A DNA stretch of 64,000 nt from a bacterium (GCA_022828125.1 JAJEJD010000032.1:141982-205981), one strand, 5' to 3'; positions 43,482-52,801 are shown, counted from the first letter of the stretch. Notes: generated from the letters alone by a model not told the origin. Numbers and translations: made by a program.

Positions 43482-43650
43482 ATTCACTCCCCCCTTGAGG
43501 GGGAGTCGAAGAGCTAAGGGCGTAAGCCCGCAAGCGATTCGGTGGGGGGTATAATTCGGAATGGCGATAAAACGCATTTTACCCCCCACCGCATCAGCCT
43601 TCGCAAAAAACGCTCGGCTTCTGCGACTCCCCCTCAAGGGGGGAGTGAAT
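43482..43650. repeat. Family B element, copy 2
   Basis: Bounded by ATTCACTCCCCCCTTGAGGG and CCCCTCAAGGGGGGAGTGAAT-type arms. The interior (GCGATTCGGTGGGGGGTATA, then GGCGATAAAACGCATTTTAC) is the reverse complement of the copy at 63801-63970. It splits the ABC operon between the binding protein and the ATPase. Further partial arms lie at 43702-43795. Confidence 0.85.
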
Positions 43651-43838
43651 TTTCTCTCTCGTCGGTCGGTTACATACGACAAATCTAGAGTTCTGGGCTT
43701 TTTCAATAACCCCTCAAAGGGGGGAGTGGATTTGAAACCTGACCGAGGAGAGAGGGGTCGTTCCCCCTCAAAGGGGGTTTTTCAACAACGCGGTTTCCCC
43801 CGTCTCCGGCCGGCCGGGGGCGGGGACGAGGAGGCGGA

Positions 43839-44624
43839 GTGAGCTGGCGGGTCTTACGCCTGGAGGGCGTGGGTAAGGATTTCACCCGCGCCGACGGGGG
43901 CGTCGCGGAGGTTCTGCGGGACGTCACCCTGACCGTGGAGCGGGGAGCTTTCTTCACCCTCCTCGGACCGAGCGGGTGCGGCAAATCCACCCTCCTCAAC
44001 ATCGTCGCCGGCTTCGAGGGGGCGACGACGGGAGGCGCCTCCCTCGACGACAGGCCCGTCGCCGGACCCGGAACGGACAGGACGGTCATCTTCCAGGACG
44101 TGAGCAACGCCCTCTTCCCGTGGATGAACGCGCGCGAAAACGTGGAGTTCGGCCCGAAGATGGCCCGTCTCGGCGCGGTGGAGCGCAATGAGCGGGCCGA
44201 GAAGTACCTTCGGCTCGTGGGCCTCGACGCCGACGGCGGGAAGTTCCCCTTCGAGCTCTCGGGCGGGATGAAGCAGCGCATCCAGATCGCCCGCGCGCTG
44301 GCGAACGACCCGGACATCCTCCTCATGGACGAGCCTTTCGCGGCGCTCGACGCGATCACGAAGAAACACCTCCAGGTCGAATTCCGCAAAATCTGGTCCG
44401 AGACGGGCAAGACCATTTTCTACATCACCCACGACATCTTCGAGGCGCTCCTGCTGAGCACCCACCTTGCGGTGATGACGGCAGGTCCCAAGGCGGGGAT
44501 CAAGGAGGTCTTCCAACTCGACCTGGAAGAACCCCGCTCTCCGTCGAATCCCGATTTCGCCGCCATGTACAGCCGGGTCGAGACGCTCATCGACGAAGAA
44601 GTGCAGAGGATGCGCGCCCGGTGA
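43839..44624 (+). CDS. ABC importer ATP-binding protein (SsuB/TauB type)
   Basis: 261 aa. Walker A LLGPSGCGKSTLLNI, Q-loop VIFQDVSNALFPW, signature FELSGGMKQRIQIARAL, Walker B ILLMDEPFAALDA and H-loop YITHDIFEALLL. The start is GTG 43839 behind GAGGAGGCG; its stop overlaps the first permease start (GTGA). Cytoplasmic energising subunit of the 42-46 kb importer. Closest types transport nitrate, sulfonates, taurine or pyrimidines. Confidence 0.93.
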   Translation: MSWRVLRLEGVGKDFTRADGGVAEVLRDVTLTVERGAFFTLLGPSGCGKSTLLNIVAGFEGATTGGASLDDRPVAGPGTDRTVIFQDVSNALFPWMNARENVEFGPKMARLGAVERNERAEKYLRLVGLDADGGKFPFELSGGMKQRIQIARALANDPDILLMDEPFAALDAITKKHLQVEFRKIWSETGKTIFYITHDIFEALLLSTHLAVMTAGPKAGIKEVFQLDLEEPRSPSNPDFAAMYSRVETLIDEEVQRMRAR

Positions 44625-45388
44625 GCCGCCGGATGGTATTCTGGAGAACGCTCTCGGTCGCCGGAGCGCTCTCCCTGTGGTGGCTGAGCAGCGGCACCCT
44701 CTTCAACCCGATCCTGGTGCCCGCGCCCCACAAGGTCGCCGTGCACCTCTGGGAGATGACGGCCGACGGCGAGATACTCTTTCACGCCTGGGCCAGCCTC
44801 CGGCGCGTGATCGTCGGTTACGCCTTAGGCTCCGTCCTGGGGATTCTCACGGGCGTCGCCGTCGCGCGGATCCGGATTGCCGAAGACATGCTGGAGCCGC
44901 CCCTTCAGTTCGTGCGCAACATCACGCCTGTCGCCATCATCCCGCTGGCGGTGAACGCCTTCGGCCTGGAAGAGCCCAGCAAGTATTTCGTCATCATCTA
45001 TTCGACCATCATTCCGGTCGTCTTCAACACCGCGGCGGGCGTGGCTTCGACCCCGCAGATTCGCGTCCGCGCGGCCATGTGCCTGGGCGCGGGGCGCTGG
45101 GACATCTTCGTGCGCGTGGTGCTGCCCTCGGCCTGGCCGTTCATCCTCACAGGGCTCAGGGTCGCGCTCGGCTTCGCGTTCATGGGTGTGGTGGCCGCGG
45201 AGATGATCGCGGCCGAGTCCGGCGTGGGCTACCTCATCATGCAAAGCCGGAACATGCTGCTGCCCGAGCAGATGTTCTCGGGGCTGTTCCTGCTGGGCCT
45301 GATCGGTCTCGTGACGGATCGCGCCTTCCAGTTCACCATCGGCAGGCTCATGCGGCGCTACATGCTGCAGACGGCCGCGTTCGACTGA
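44621..45388 (+). CDS. ABC importer permease, first of two
   Basis: 255 aa, about six membrane spans, SsuC/TauC family. The coupling (EAA-like) loop is visible as GAGRWDIFVRVVLPSAWPFILTGLRVALG. GTG 44621 overlaps the ATPase stop. It is similar over its full length to the following permease (both contain VFNTAAGVASTPQIRVRAA-like sequence), pointing to a tandem duplication that now gives a heterodimeric channel. Confidence 0.92.
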   Translation: MSRRMVFWRTLSVAGALSLWWLSSGTLFNPILVPAPHKVAVHLWEMTADGEILFHAWASLRRVIVGYALGSVLGILTGVAVARIRIAEDMLEPPLQFVRNITPVAIIPLAVNAFGLEEPSKYFVIIYSTIIPVVFNTAAGVASTPQIRVRAAMCLGAGRWDIFVRVVLPSAWPFILTGLRVALGFAFMGVVAAEMIAAESGVGYLIMQSRNMLLPEQMFSGLFLLGLIGLVTDRAFQFTIGRLMRRYMLQTAAFD

Positions 45389-45411
45389 TACGCAACGGGA
45401 GACGGGAAAGG

Positions 45412-46170
45412 ATGAATGCGGGCAAACTGGCGAGGCTTTCGGTTTCGATCCTGGTGTTCACAGGGGTCTGGTGGACGTCGAGCGGAACCTTCTTCGAGGA
45501 GGCGATCGTCCCCTCTCCCGTCTCGGTGGCCGGGAAACTCGGCGAGATGATCTGGAACACCCAGCTGTTCGCCCACCTCGGAGCGAGCCTGAGGCGCATC
45601 GTCCTGGGCTACGCCCTGGGCTGCGTCATCGGGGTCGTGGTCGGCGTGGCGACCGGGGCGATTCGCCTGGCCCGCGACCTCATCGAGCCGCCGCTCGAGT
45701 TCTGCCGGAACATCCCGCCGGTGGCCCTCATTCCGCTGGTCGTCTCGATCTTCGGCATCGGCGAGATCGGGAAATACTTCATCATCTCCTACGCCTCGGG
45801 GATCGCGGTGCTGTTCAACACCGCGGCAGGCGTCGCCTCCACCCCGCAGATTCGCGTCCGGGCCGCCCTGTGCCTGGGCGCGCGCAAACAAGACATCTTC
45901 GTGCGGGTCGTCCTGCCTTCGGCCTGGCCCCACATCCTCACCGGGCTCAGGCTCGCGCTGGGCTTCTCCTTCATGGGCGTCGTGGCCGCGGAGATGCTCG
46001 CCGCCGACCAGGGCATCGGCTTCCTCATCATGCAGAGCACGAACATCATCGCGCCCGCCGAGATGTTCGTCGGGTTCCTGATGCTGGGCTCGTTCGGCCT
46101 CATCACCGACCAGCTCTTCCGGATGACCATCCACAGGCTCATGCGGCGATATATGATACCCATGGCGTGA
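45412..46170 (+). CDS. ABC importer permease, second of two
   Basis: 252 aa, six spans, paralogue of the preceding gene with the same coupling loop (GARKQDIFVRVVLPSAWPHILTGLRLALG) and a matching C-terminus (TIHRLMRRYM). The ATG at 45412 follows GGGAAAGG. Most SsuC-type importers use one permease as a homodimer; two genes in tandem imply a heterodimer here. Confidence 0.92.
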   Translation: MNAGKLARLSVSILVFTGVWWTSSGTFFEEAIVPSPVSVAGKLGEMIWNTQLFAHLGASLRRIVLGYALGCVIGVVVGVATGAIRLARDLIEPPLEFCRNIPPVALIPLVVSIFGIGEIGKYFIISYASGIAVLFNTAAGVASTPQIRVRAALCLGARKQDIFVRVVLPSAWPHILTGLRLALGFSFMGVVAAEMLAADQGIGFLIMQSTNIIAPAEMFVGFLMLGSFGLITDQLFRMTIHRLMRRYMIPMA

Positions 46171-46245
46171 CGCAGGCGTGAGACTTAGGCTCGGACGCCC
46201 CGGGCGCCGGATTCGTGAACCCTCGAAAGCCGGGAGGGAGAAAGG

Positions 46246-46791
46246 TTGCGCAAGGCCGATTCCAAAGCGGGACCGCTCGTCCGCGACGCAACAGAAGATG
46301 ACCTGCCCGCGATCCGGGAGATATACGCCCACCACGTGCTGCGCGGCACGGCCACGTTCGAGGAGGAGCCACCCGATCTGGAAGAGATGCGCCGCCGCTT
46401 CCGCGCCGTAAAAGAGAAAGGCCTCCCCTGGCTTGTAGCCGAGGTCGACGGCGCCGTCCGCGGCTACGCCTATGCGGCGCCCTACCACCAGAGGCCGGCC
46501 TACCGCCACGCCGTCGAAAATTCCGTCTACGTCGACCATCGCGTCATGCGCCAGGGGCTGGGTGCTGCGCTGCTCGACAGGTTGATCGACGCATGCACCC
46601 GAAAGGGCTTTCGCCGGATGGTCGCTGTCATCGGCGATTCGGCGAATGCGGCTTCCATCAGGCTGCACGAGCGCGCCGGATTCAGGCTCGTCGGCGTATT
46701 GCCGTCGGTCGGCTTCAAGCACGGCCGGTGGCTCGACTGCGTGATCATGCAGCGCGCGCTCGGCGAGGGTGATGAGAGCTTGCCTTCTTAA
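46246..46791 (+). CDS. GNAT N-acetyltransferase, phosphinothricin acetyltransferase-like
   Basis: 181 aa. The GNAT core is clear: VRDATEDDLPAIREIYAHHV at the start, AEVDGAVRGYAYA, VYVDHRVMRQGLGAALLDRL with the acetyl-CoA loop RQGLGA, and SIRLHERAGFRLVG. The FEEEPPDLEEM region and length match the PAT/YncA subgroup, which acetylates phosphinothricin, methionine sulfoximine or related amino groups. The start is TTG 46246 after GGGAGGGAGAAAGG. It follows the second permease by 75 bases. Confidence 0.88.
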   Translation: MRKADSKAGPLVRDATEDDLPAIREIYAHHVLRGTATFEEEPPDLEEMRRRFRAVKEKGLPWLVAEVDGAVRGYAYAAPYHQRPAYRHAVENSVYVDHRVMRQGLGAALLDRLIDACTRKGFRRMVAVIGDSANAASIRLHERAGFRLVGVLPSVGFKHGRWLDCVIMQRALGEGDESLPS

Positions 46792-46968
46792 GTCGTGCAT
46801 CGCAGTAGCATCGCCCGGCTACAACTAAGAGGAGACACAACCCTGCTTTTCAGCGCTAAAATCCCGGATCAATGAGAGAAGGGTCAGGCGTGCGAACCCT
46901 CGCCAGAATCTTGCTTGTTTCTCTACTCACGACTAGCTTTCGTCGACATCAGCAAAAAATGCCCATCC

Positions 46969-47544
46969 CTAAAACGGCCATATCACCGATCTATATTTGA
47001 AATGTTTCGCACAGATTTTTTCGAGTTTTTCTTGAGCTGAATCTATGTGTGATGTGATTTCGTCATTTTCTCCTCCGCTTGCGTAGATATTCCTTCTCTC
47101 TGATTTTATTTCTTCTGAAAGTGGCATTCCTGGCTCTTCATCCATAAGCATTTCTGCGGAAACTATTACTTCCGCCCGAGCGTCATACAATACCTGAAAC
47201 GCTTTATATGCTTCTTGGCCGAAATGGTAGCGGCTGAGAAGTTGTCTTTTTTCTAATCCCGAGAATCGGTCATTAACTTTTCTGAGCCGTTCAATCGGTA
47301 CGAAGTATTTATCACGATGGCGTTGTTGCTGATCTGTTTCGTATTTATCTCGCTCTCGCGTTGAACCTTCTCCCTGATATCCAAATGGATTTCTGACATA
47401 AGCGAGCGCTTCCTTCGCTTCTGAAAATGCAATCAAAGCTTCTTCCGCAAATTCAAATCTTCTCTTACCGATTAGCTGGATGCGCCAACTCACAAGCACA
47501 ACTAAAGCACCTATAACGGTACTGACTATTGTCAATATCATCAT
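46969..47544 (-). CDS. Hypothetical membrane-anchored coiled-coil protein
   Basis: 191 aa. One N-terminal transmembrane segment (ILTIVSTVIGALVVLVSW) is followed by a cytoplasmic helical domain rich in Glu, Arg and Lys, with heptad-like stretches (FAEEALIAFSEAKEALAYV, IDSAQEKLEKICAKHF). The gene is clearly AT-richer than its neighbours and stands alone between plus-strand GNAT and minus-strand SulP genes, which suggests recent acquisition. AGGAG precedes two adjacent ATGs. I do not recognise the family. The flanking 280 bases (47545-47823) hold no gene. Confidence 0.65.
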   Translation of the reverse strand: MMILTIVSTVIGALVVLVSWRIQLIGKRRFEFAEEALIAFSEAKEALAYVRNPFGYQGEGSTRERDKYETDQQQRHRDKYFVPIERLRKVNDRFSGLEKRQLLSRYHFGQEAYKAFQVLYDARAEVIVSAEMLMDEEPGMPLSEEIKSERRNIYASGGENDEITSHIDSAQEKLEKICAKHFKYRSVIWPF

Positions 47545-47823
47545 TCATTCTCCTAGAGAATCATGAGCCTGCTACTGTTCGAGTCGGTCTGGCTCGTTTG
47601 AGTTTGAAATCTTTTCAGCTATTTTCGATATGTACTTTGGCGCAATATCGCACCTTATGCCATACTAATTTTCGGTATCTAGCAACCGTTTTCGTTCATG
47701 ACCAACTTTCACGTGATTTGCATCAGCCAACTGGCAGGGTGCCCTACCGCACAAAGCGGCATCCCACATTGAAGCGATTTAAATCAATACTCTCTGCGAA
47801 CCTCAGTAACCCACAAGTCCCCC

Positions 47824-49440
47824 CTACACACCCAGAATCTTCTTCGCGGTTTCGCGCGCCTCCTCCAGGGTCTCGACGACCCGCTCCCCGGGCGTGTCGC
47901 GCAGGACGTCGAACGCGCGGAGGGTGCGTGCGGCGTCGCCCCCGAGACCCATCACGATGAACGCGGTGCGCTCCTGCGCGGCGACGTCCATGAGCCGCCT
48001 GATGAGCATGGCGGCGCTGTCGTCGAGATGCGTGGCGCCCGAAAAATCGAAGATGACGACCTCGTGATCCTTGATGTCCGCGCTGATGGCCGCGACCAGC
48101 TCATGCGATGAGGCGACGGTGAAGCTCCCCCGGAGCGACACCAGACCGACGCGCGCCGCATAGGGGTTCACCGAGGCCGCGTCTTGATGTTCGCCAAAGA
48201 AAATGTGGTCGAGCATCGGTACGGAGACCACGTTGTCAATCTCCAGGCGCTCGAGGTGCCGCGCGTGGGCCATCCCTGCGGCGATGAGCCCGATGGCCAC
48301 GGCGGTCAGCAGGTCGACGAACACCGTGAGGCCGAGCGTCATCAGCATGACGAAAAGATGCTCGCGCCGGATGTGGCGGGCGCGGACGAGGAGCCGCCAG
48401 TCGATGATGTCCCAGCCCACCTTCATCAGCACGCCCGCGAGAGCGGCGAGCGGCACCGACTCGACGTAAGGCCCGAAACCCAGCAGGAGCGCCAGCAGCA
48501 ACACGGCGCGCAGCATGCCCGAGACCCGGGTCTGCCCGCCCGCGCGGATGTTCGTCACCGTGCTCACGGTGGCCCCCGCGCCGGGCAGCCCGCCGATGAG
48601 GCCCGCGGCCACGTTGCCGATCCCCTGCCCCACCAGCTCGCGGTTCGGGTTGTGGCGCGAGCCGGTCAGCGAATCGGCCACCAGGGCGGCGAGGAGGCTG
48701 TCGATGGAACCCAGCAGGGCGAGTACGATCGCCGGCTGCAGCGCGCCCAGCAGGAAGCCGGCGGAGGGCAGTCCCAGTTGCAGTTCCGGCAGGCCGGCAG
48801 GCATCCGCCCGATGGCGGGCGCCTCATGAAGCCACAAGACGCCCAGAAGCGAGCCCACTGCGAGCGCCACCAGGGGAGGAGGCAGAAACTTCGCGAAGCG
48901 GCGCGGCCAGAAGGCGAAGGCGGCGAGCGTAGCGGCGCCGACGCCCAGGGCGTCTGCGTTGACGTTCCCGAGCGCCTCGGGCAGCGCGCGAATCGCGCCC
49001 ATGAAGCCGCCGGGCGCAGGCGGCGCGCCGAGAAAGGGCAAGGCCTCGATCATCATGATGATGATGCCGATGCCGGACATGAAGCCCGAGACGACCACAT
49101 AGGGGGTATAGATCACGAAGCGGCCGGCCCCCAGCGCGCCCAGAAGCGCCTGCAGCAGGCCGCCCAGAACGACGATGCTCAGGGCTTCGCTCAGGTTCGC
49201 CGCGTGGGTGGTGACAATGACCGCCATGGCGACCGTCATGGAAGGCGCAGGGCCTGAAATCACCGTCCGCGTACCGCCGAAGAGCGCCGCGAAAAAACCC
49301 ACCGCAATCGCGCCGTAAAGCCCCGCCGCCGCGCCCAGGCCCGACGCCACGCCGAAGGAGAGCGCGAAGGGCAGCGCGACCACCGTGGCGGTGAGGCCGC
49401 CGGAGACGTCCCCGCGAAGCGTCTTGAGATCGTAGTTCAC
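47824..49440 (-). CDS. SulP (SLC26-like) anion transporter with STAS domain, second copy
   Basis: 538 aa. Ten to twelve spans with SulP motifs (ALPFALSFGVASGLGAAAGLYGA, SGPAPSMTVAMAVIV, GLIGGLPGAGATVSTVTNIRAGGQTRVSGM, VGWDIIDWRLLVRARHI), then a C-terminal STAS domain (VVIFDFSGATHLDDSAAMLI). SulP proteins carry sulfate, bicarbonate, dicarboxylates or similar anions. GTG start at 49440 with a weak ribosome site. Same length as the upstream paralogue, 40 bases away. Confidence 0.92.
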   Translation of the reverse strand: MNYDLKTLRGDVSGGLTATVVALPFALSFGVASGLGAAAGLYGAIAVGFFAALFGGTRTVISGPAPSMTVAMAVIVTTHAANLSEALSIVVLGGLLQALLGALGAGRFVIYTPYVVVSGFMSGIGIIIMMIEALPFLGAPPAPGGFMGAIRALPEALGNVNADALGVGAATLAAFAFWPRRFAKFLPPPLVALAVGSLLGVLWLHEAPAIGRMPAGLPELQLGLPSAGFLLGALQPAIVLALLGSIDSLLAALVADSLTGSRHNPNRELVGQGIGNVAAGLIGGLPGAGATVSTVTNIRAGGQTRVSGMLRAVLLLALLLGFGPYVESVPLAALAGVLMKVGWDIIDWRLLVRARHIRREHLFVMLMTLGLTVFVDLLTAVAIGLIAAGMAHARHLERLEIDNVVSVPMLDHIFFGEHQDAASVNPYAARVGLVSLRGSFTVASSHELVAAISADIKDHEVVIFDFSGATHLDDSAAMLIRRLMDVAAQERTAFIVMGLGGDAARTLRAFDVLRDTPGERVVETLEEARETAKKILGV

Positions 49441-49480
49441 GGGAGGAAACCCTTTTTCATCTTGGAGCGCATCCTTCCCC

Positions 49481-51097
49481 TCAAACGCCGACGAGGGGTT
49501 TCGCTATCTCGCGCGCCTGGTCCAGGTCTTCGACGACCCGCTCGGGCGGCACCTCGCGCAGGACGTCGAGCGCATCGAGCGTCTCGGCGACGTCGCCCGT
49601 AAGGCCGATGACGATGGACTCGGTGTCTTCTTCAGTGGCGACTTCGATGAGCTGCTTGATGACCATGGCGGCGCTGTCGTCGATGTAGGTGGCTTCGGTG
49701 AAATTGAAGATGACGACCTCGTGATCCTTGATGTCCAGGCTGATCGTCCGCACCAGTTTCTTGGACGACGCGACGGTGAAGCTCCCCCGGAGCGCCACCA
49801 TGCCGACGCGCGCCTCGAACGGGTCGACGCCCTCCACCTCCTCTCCCTCGTAGAGGAACATCTGGTCCAGCAGGGGGACGGAGACCACGCTGTCGAGTTC
49901 GAGGTTCTCGAGTTGTCCCGCGTGGGCCAGACCCGCGACGATGAGACCTATCGCCACGGCGCTGATGAGATCGACGAACACCGTGAGGCACAGTGTCGTC
50001 AACAGGACGAAGAGGTGTTCTCGCTTGATGCGGTGAAGGCGGGTGAGCAGACCCCAGTCGATGATGTCCCAGCCGACCTTGATCAGGACCCCCGCCAGTG
50101 CGGCGAGCGGAATCGATTCGACGTAGGGTCCCAGTCCCAGCAGGATCGCCAGCAGGAAGAGCGCGAATATCGCCCCCGCCGCCCGGGTCCGCCCGCCTGA
50201 GCGGATGTTGGGCACGGTATACACGGGTGTGCCCGCGCCGGGCAGTCCACCGATCAGGCCCGCGGCCGCGTTGCCCACGCCCTGGCCGATGAGTTCGCGG
50301 TCCGGGTCGTGGCTCGTGCGGGTGAGCGAGTCGGCCACCAGGCAGGTGAGAAGACTCACCACCGAGCCGATGAGGGCGAGAATGAGCGCGGGCTCCACCG
50401 CGCGCGCCAGAAAGCCGAGCGACGGGAGCCCGATCTGCAGCCCCGGCAGGCCGGTCGGCACCCGCCCGATGACGGGCGCATCGTTCAGCCACAAGACGCC
50501 CACGAGCGTGCCCGCGAACAGCCCCACGAGGGGCGTGGGCAGGATTTTCCTGTACCGGGACGGCCAGAAGACCGCGACGCCGAGCGTGACGAGCCCCACG
50601 CCGAATGCGCTCGGGTTGATGTGTGTCAGCGCCTCGGGCAGCGCGAGAATCATGCCCACGGCCCCGCCCGGCACGGGGGCCGAGCCGAAAAAGGGCAGCA
50701 CCTGAATCGCCATCACGAGGACGCCGATGCCGGACATGAAGCCCGAGACGACCACGTAGGGCGTGTAGGCCACGAAGCGGCCGAGCTTCAACACGCCCAG
50801 AAGCGCCTGCATCAGGCCGCCCATCACGACCACCGTCAGGGCTTCGGTCAGGTTCCCCGCATAGGTGGAGATGATGACCGCCATCACGATGGCCATCGGC
50901 GCCGTGGGGCCGGATATCTGTGTCGCCGTGCCGCCGAATACGGCGGCGAAAAAGCCCACCGCTATCGCGCCGTAAAGCCCCGCCGCGGCCCCCATGCCCG
51001 ACGCCACGCCGTAGGCCAGCGAGAGCGGCAGGGCCACCACCATGGCGGTGACGCCGCCGAAAAGGTCTCCGCGAAGCGTATCGAGATCGTATTTCAC
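49481..51097 (-). CDS. SulP (SLC26-like) anion transporter with STAS domain, first copy
   Basis: 538 aa, same domain order as the following gene: ALPLSLAYGVASGMGAAAGLYGA, SGPTAPMAIVMAVII, GLIGGLPGAGTPVYTVPNIRSGG, VGWDIIDWGLLTRLHRI and STAS VVIFNFTEATYIDDSAAMVI. The GTG at 51097 is chosen because KYDLDTLRGD then aligns with NYDLKTLRGD of the paralogue; a longer in-frame start would add 22 unrelated residues. Tandem duplication; the two have diverged in loops and the STAS end. Confidence 0.92.
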   Translation of the reverse strand: MKYDLDTLRGDLFGGVTAMVVALPLSLAYGVASGMGAAAGLYGAIAVGFFAAVFGGTATQISGPTAPMAIVMAVIISTYAGNLTEALTVVVMGGLMQALLGVLKLGRFVAYTPYVVVSGFMSGIGVLVMAIQVLPFFGSAPVPGGAVGMILALPEALTHINPSAFGVGLVTLGVAVFWPSRYRKILPTPLVGLFAGTLVGVLWLNDAPVIGRVPTGLPGLQIGLPSLGFLARAVEPALILALIGSVVSLLTCLVADSLTRTSHDPDRELIGQGVGNAAAGLIGGLPGAGTPVYTVPNIRSGGRTRAAGAIFALFLLAILLGLGPYVESIPLAALAGVLIKVGWDIIDWGLLTRLHRIKREHLFVLLTTLCLTVFVDLISAVAIGLIVAGLAHAGQLENLELDSVVSVPLLDQMFLYEGEEVEGVDPFEARVGMVALRGSFTVASSKKLVRTISLDIKDHEVVIFNFTEATYIDDSAAMVIKQLIEVATEEDTESIVIGLTGDVAETLDALDVLREVPPERVVEDLDQAREIAKPLVGV

Positions 51098-51235
51098 GCG
51101 CTGATGCCTCTTCGCACACTTCCCCGGACAGCCGTCACGACGAGCGGAAACAGGTTCGCGCATAGCATATCACACCCCCGGTGAATCGTGAGCGAGCGCG
51201 GGATTGTTGAAAAACTCCTCGATGTGGGAAAACCA

Positions 51236-51265
51236 CCGTCATTCCGGCTTTCGCCGGAATGACGG
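51236..51265. repeat. REP-like perfect hairpin
   Basis: 13-base perfect stem CCGTCATTCCGGC / GCCGGAATGACGG with a TTTC loop, preceded by TTGTTGAAAAAC. No T-run, so it is more likely a dispersed palindrome than a terminator. Confidence 0.7.
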
Positions 51266-51308
51266 CCAAAATCCAAACCCAGGCTGCGCAGGCTCTCTCC
51301 TTGAAAAC

Positions 51309-51452
51309 CACCCCCCCTACCCCCCCTTGTCAGGGGTCAAACGCGAGTGATGAACGAGCGTTTGCATAAGCCATTGACGAGAAACACATCGTCTTGCAAA
51401 ACCTCCCTCTTCGGTCGGTTTTGACCCCTGACAAGGGGGGGTAGGGGGGGTT
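51309..51452. repeat. Family A element, 51.3 kb copy (complete)
   Basis: Both arms intact: CCCCCCCTACCCCCCCTTGT then CAGGGGTCAAA, and TTTTGACCCCTGACAAGGGG ending GTAGGGGGGGTT. The roughly 90-base interior between the arms matches copy 3 at 17.5 kb. No gene in 51098-51584 beyond repeats. Confidence 0.88.
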
Positions 51453-51584
51453 GCTCCTTTGGCAAAGGCTTTTCCAACTACCCCGCGCCTGCACCCCCAT
51501 CGCGCGCGCTTCCCCGCGCGCGCCGTTTAGTGGTATGAATGGCGCGGCTTCATCGTTCAATCATTTCTCCTCCCTGGAATCTGT

Positions 51585-52772
51585 ATGAGCGCCTACGCCA
51601 ACATCTTCATCATCGCGGCGAGCCACTCGGTGAACTCGCTCTACAACCGGATTCTGACGCCCATCCTCCCGCTCATCGTAGCGGATTTCGGCCTGAACTA
51701 CGCGCAGACGGGTCTCATCGCCTCGGTCTACGCGCTGTCGAGCAGCCTGTTCCAGCTGCCCATCTCGTTTCTGGGGGATTTCACCGGCAAAACCCGCCTC
51801 ATCCTGGGGCTCTCGCTTCTCTTCAACGCCCTGCCCGCCTGGTTTTACGGCTATTCGGATACCTACGCGGCCCTGCTCACCTTCGTCTTCCTGAGCGGGC
51901 TGGGCTGTTCGGCCTATCACCCGGCGGCAGTTTCGATGATCGCCGCAGAAAGCCCCAGGAACCGCGGCCTCGCCATGGGGCTTTTCAAGGCGGGGGGCGA
52001 TTTCGGGAGCATCCTGACGCCGGTGGCCATGGGCTGGCTCACGGTCTATCTCGCGAGCTGGCGGTCGGCGGCGCAGTATTTCGTGCTGCCGGGCATCGCG
52101 TGCGCGCTCCTCATCTGGCTGCGGTTTCAGGACGCGCCCGGCAGGCGCGAGTCGATGGCGAAAGAGGCCAGATCCACGTTCGGCGAGTTGCTGGGCGATA
52201 AATTCATGATCCTGATGACGCTGCTCTCCTCCTGCCGGGTGATGGGTTTGAGGGGCATCATGACGTTCCTGCCGCTCCTGCTGGCCGAGGGGCTGGGGCT
52301 CGGCACCATCGAGGTGGGCTGGGCGATCACGGCCTATTTCCTCGTCGGAACGGTCTTCGCCGTGATATGGGGGAAATACTCCGACCCGAGGAACGAGACA
52401 CGCATCATCCTCTTCATGATGGCGACGAGCGCCGCCTCCCTCGCTTTCCTGTCGCAAGCCGAATCCATGATCATCTTCTTCGGCCTGCTGGCGCTCCTGG
52501 GCGCGTGCCTGAACCCTTCCCAGAGCATCATGCTCACGCTCACCACCGGCGTGGTTCGCGAGAAAAACCGCACGAGCGCCATCGGACTCATGTATACGGC
52601 GAACGAGGCGGCCTCGGTGGCGTCACCCTTCATTGGCGGCCTCATCGCCCAGGCGGTGGGGCTCAGGGAATCGTTCCTCTTCTATTCCCTGCTCTGCCTC
52701 GTCGCCACGAGCCTCGCCTGGCTGATTCACGCGGAGCAGAAAAGACGCGCGCGCGCGGGCGCTGCCGCCTGA
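51585..52772 (+). CDS. MFS transporter
   Basis: 395 aa, twelve hydrophobic spans. N-half AASHSVNSLYNRILTPILPLIVADFGLNYAQTG and the MFS loop 2-3 region FLGDFTGKTRLILG, then SGLGCSAYHPAAVSMIAAESPRNRGLAMGLF, the FsmR/YajR-like signature. C-half GKYSDPRNETRIILFMM repeats the loop motif. The substrate is unknown; drug or organic acid export is possible. The ribosome site before the ATG is weak. It lies upstream of the dioxygenase cluster but the two have separate promoters. Confidence 0.88.
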   Translation: MSAYANIFIIAASHSVNSLYNRILTPILPLIVADFGLNYAQTGLIASVYALSSSLFQLPISFLGDFTGKTRLILGLSLLFNALPAWFYGYSDTYAALLTFVFLSGLGCSAYHPAAVSMIAAESPRNRGLAMGLFKAGGDFGSILTPVAMGWLTVYLASWRSAAQYFVLPGIACALLIWLRFQDAPGRRESMAKEARSTFGELLGDKFMILMTLLSSCRVMGLRGIMTFLPLLLAEGLGLGTIEVGWAITAYFLVGTVFAVIWGKYSDPRNETRIILFMMATSAASLAFLSQAESMIIFFGLLALLGACLNPSQSIMLTLTTGVVREKNRTSAIGLMYTANEAASVASPFIGGLIAQAVGLRESFLFYSLLCLVATSLAWLIHAEQKRRARAGAAA

Positions 52773-52774
52773 AA

Positions 52775-52801
52775 TCTTTACACGCAAGCGCCGTTTTTAT
52801 A
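52775..52801 (+). promoter_or_regulatory. Possible promoter of the dioxygenase gene
   Basis: TTTACA (52775-52780), a short 15-base spacer and TATAGA (52796-52801), 79 bases upstream of the ATG at 52881. The hexamers fit but the spacing is below optimum. Confidence 0.4.

Noticed and set aside
47529..47960. 143-codon plus-strand frame between the orphan and SulP genes
   Set aside because: The second half is antisense to the SulP STAS domain; composition changes in the middle; no ribosome site.
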